From: Paracoccus sp. S3-43
GTDB taxonomy: Bacteria > Pseudomonadota > Alphaproteobacteria > Rhodobacterales > Rhodobacteraceae
Reading direction: 5' to 3'
DNA length: 64,000 nt
Assembly (NCBI RefSeq): GCF_029027965.1
Contig: NZ_CP119082.1
Span: 972,001 to 1,036,000, forward strand
The translations under genes and the position numbers were made by a program. How positions within the stretch are numbered: the stretch's first letter is position 1; each line of letters starts with the position of its first letter. Shown piece by piece: positions 62,981 through 64,000 of this stretch. Below the pieces are notes generated by a model. It saw only the letters and a program-made list of their open reading frames with translations. It had not been told where the DNA came from and ran no database searches.

Positions 62981-63614
62981 GCCGCGTCTTTTCAGCCTGA
63001 ATCCACGTCGTGACGCCCGCTTTGGTTTCCGCAAGGCGGGCTTTTTCGCGCGAATCGCTCAGCCGCGCGACGGCCTCGCTGCCGCCGGTCAGATGGGCCA
63101 GCAGGAAGGCCATCGCCTCTTCGCCCAGGTCGATCGCCTCGATCTTCATCTCGATATAGTGGCGATACATCCGCGCGGCGCGCTGCGCGCCGATCCGGTT
63201 CAGCCGCAGGGCGCGCAGGTCGGCGATCATCGCGCCGATGGTGGCAAGCTGGTTGTAATACTGCACCACCGGATCGACCACGCGGAAGGGCAGGACGTGG
63301 ATGTCCTCGACGATGGCGCTGAACAGGCGGTCGTTATGTTCGGTCGGGATCACCGGAAAGAAGCCGTCGCCCTTCAGGATCAGCGCCTCGATCTCGGCGC
63401 CGTAACGGGGCAGGTTCTGGCCCTTCAGCGTCGCGACATGCACGCGGATTTCGGCGTAAAGCGCGCCCTGCACGTCGCGGACCCGTTCGGCGCGCGCGGC
63501 ACGATCCCGCGCCGCGCTGAGCAGATGCGTCACCACCCAGCCGCCCGCCACCACCGCGCCGCCGATCATGGCGGCGACGACGCGGGCGTCGGAGAGGGTG
63601 GCGGCGAAGCTCAT
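62937..63614 (-). CDS. Membrane-anchored protein of unknown function between pccA and scpA
   Basis: 225 residues: one N-terminal transmembrane helix (about 10-33), then a helical cytoplasmic domain (RDVQGALYAEIRVHVATLKG, YGAEIEALILKGDGFFPVIP, PFRVVDPVVQYYNQLATIGA). Its ATG overlaps the pccA stop (4 bases), and scpA follows, so it belongs to the propionyl-CoA operon physically. I do not recognise a catalytic motif. Confidence 0.65.
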   Translation of the reverse strand: MSFAATLSDARVVAAMIGGAVVAGGWVVTHLLSAARDRAARAERVRDVQGALYAEIRVHVATLKGQNLPRYGAEIEALILKGDGFFPVIPTEHNDRLFSAIVEDIHVLPFRVVDPVVQYYNQLATIGAMIADLRALRLNRIGAQRAARMYRHYIEMKIEAIDLGEEAMAFLLAHLTGGSEAVARLSDSREKARLAETKAGVTTWIQAEKTRLSAGNNPASGRFGQ

Positions 63615-64000
63615 TCGAATTCCAGGATCACGTCATCGACCTTGAGGCTCTGGCCCGGTTCGGCATTGACCGACTTCACCACCGACTTGCGTTCGGCGCG
63701 CAGGATGTTTTCCATCTTCATCGCCTCGACCGTGGCCAGGGCCTGGCCTTCCTGAACCTCGTCGCCTACGGCCACGGTGATCTTCACCACCAGGCCCGGC
63801 ATCGGACACAGCAGGAACTTCGACGTATCCGGCGGCAGCTTTTCGGGCATCAGCCGGGCCAGTTCGGCGGTGCGGGGGCGGCGGACCTGCACCTTCAGGT
63901 CGGCGCCGCGCGTGCGCAGGCGGAATCCGGCGGGGATCTTGTCGACCTTCAGCACCAGCGGGCGGCCGTCGACCAGCAGCCGGGCCAGGGTCTGGCCGGG
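63611..64000 (-). CDS. pccA: Propionyl-CoA carboxylase biotin-containing subunit (5' part outside window)
   Basis: C-terminal 129 residues only; the gene continues past base 64000. It ends with the biotin carboxyl carrier domain: EAMKMEN with the biotinylated Lys (about 35 residues before the end), preceded by PMPGLVVKI. Makes (S)-methylmalonyl-CoA from propionyl-CoA with PccB, upstream of epimerase and ScpA. Acetyl- or methylcrotonyl-CoA carboxylases share the domain; adjacency to scpA favours PccA. Confidence 0.9.
   Translation of the reverse strand, partial: PGQTLARLLVDGRPLVLKVDKIPAGFRLRTRGADLKVQVRRPRTAELARLMPEKLPPDTSKFLLCPMPGLVVKITVAVGDEVQEGQALATVEAMKMENILRAERKSVVKSVNAEPGQSLKVDDVILEFE

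Overview
The window is high-GC (roughly two thirds G+C), densely coded alphaproteobacterial DNA. Gene content and order fit Rhodobacteraceae and most closely a Paracoccus-type genome: ScfR-type short-chain acyl-CoA regulators, PreA/PreT with hydantoinase-type pyrimidine breakdown, the scpA-pccA pair, bifunctional PutA with a divergent AsnC-type regulator, and ATGA/TGATG gene overlaps. The genus is an inference from gene content; no 16S rRNA gene is present. Most of the window reads as ordinary chromosomal housekeeping and catabolic DNA. Two short stretches (about 29.9-30.4 kb and 34.4-35.5 kb) are decay zones.

Layout. 0-3 kb: truncated zur, hemP with a palindromic operator-like promoter, an RluB-type pseudouridine synthase with a very long Gly/Arg/Pro tail, tadA, tRNA-Gly. 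3-10.4 kb: valine and short-chain acyl-CoA breakdown (mmsB, 3-hydroxyisobutyryl-CoA hydrolase, acyl-CoA dehydrogenase, mmsA) with a YbdK-type ligase inserted and a divergent LysR regulator. 10.4-16 kb: CBS protein, coaD, a DUF2189 membrane protein, SDR plus FAH-family enzymes, bactofilin plus M23 peptidase. 16-22.3 kb: two divergent ScfR-type regulators sharing a promoter with two TTTGCAAA boxes, then a solo receiver, a two-TM protein and a symporter-like histidine kinase. 22.3-25.7 kb: orphan FliM-like protein, infA, maf, RNase G-type gene, yacG, tRNA-Phe. 25.8-30 kb: ribB, ribH and a NitT/TauT-type ABC operon. 30.4-34.4 kb: putA and putR.

35.5-48.7 kb holds reductive pyrimidine catabolism: preA-preT, then a two-component/PepSY module, then substrate-binding protein, two permeases, ATPase, dihydropyrimidinase and N-carbamoyl-beta-alanine amidohydrolase, with a divergent RutR-like TetR regulator. 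A near-perfect RutR-type palindrome lies in front of the amidohydrolase operon and a weaker one in front of preT, so the two arms are probably co-regulated. 48.7-56 kb is an envelope region: TetR regulator, DUF882 peptidase, L,D-transpeptidase, lpxD-acp-KAS, ssb, lytic transglycosylase. 56-60 kb: two glycosyltransferases, homoserine dehydrogenase and an unknown protein. 60-64 kb: the methylmalonyl-CoA arm of propionyl-CoA assimilation (scpA, an unknown membrane-anchored protein, 5'-truncated pccA), plus a DUF4174 protein and a 24-codon ORF with its own promoter.

The valine branch (mmsA and partners) and the propionyl-CoA branch (pccA, scpA) meet in propionyl-CoA metabolism, and the ScfR regulators in between are of the family that senses such acyl-CoAs. 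I found no CRISPR array, prophage, complete insertion sequence or clearly novel defence system. The most unusual items are the solo receiver/two-TM/symporter-kinase operon, the ScfR pair with 21-bp-spaced boxes, the 24-codon gene and the orphan FliM-like protein.
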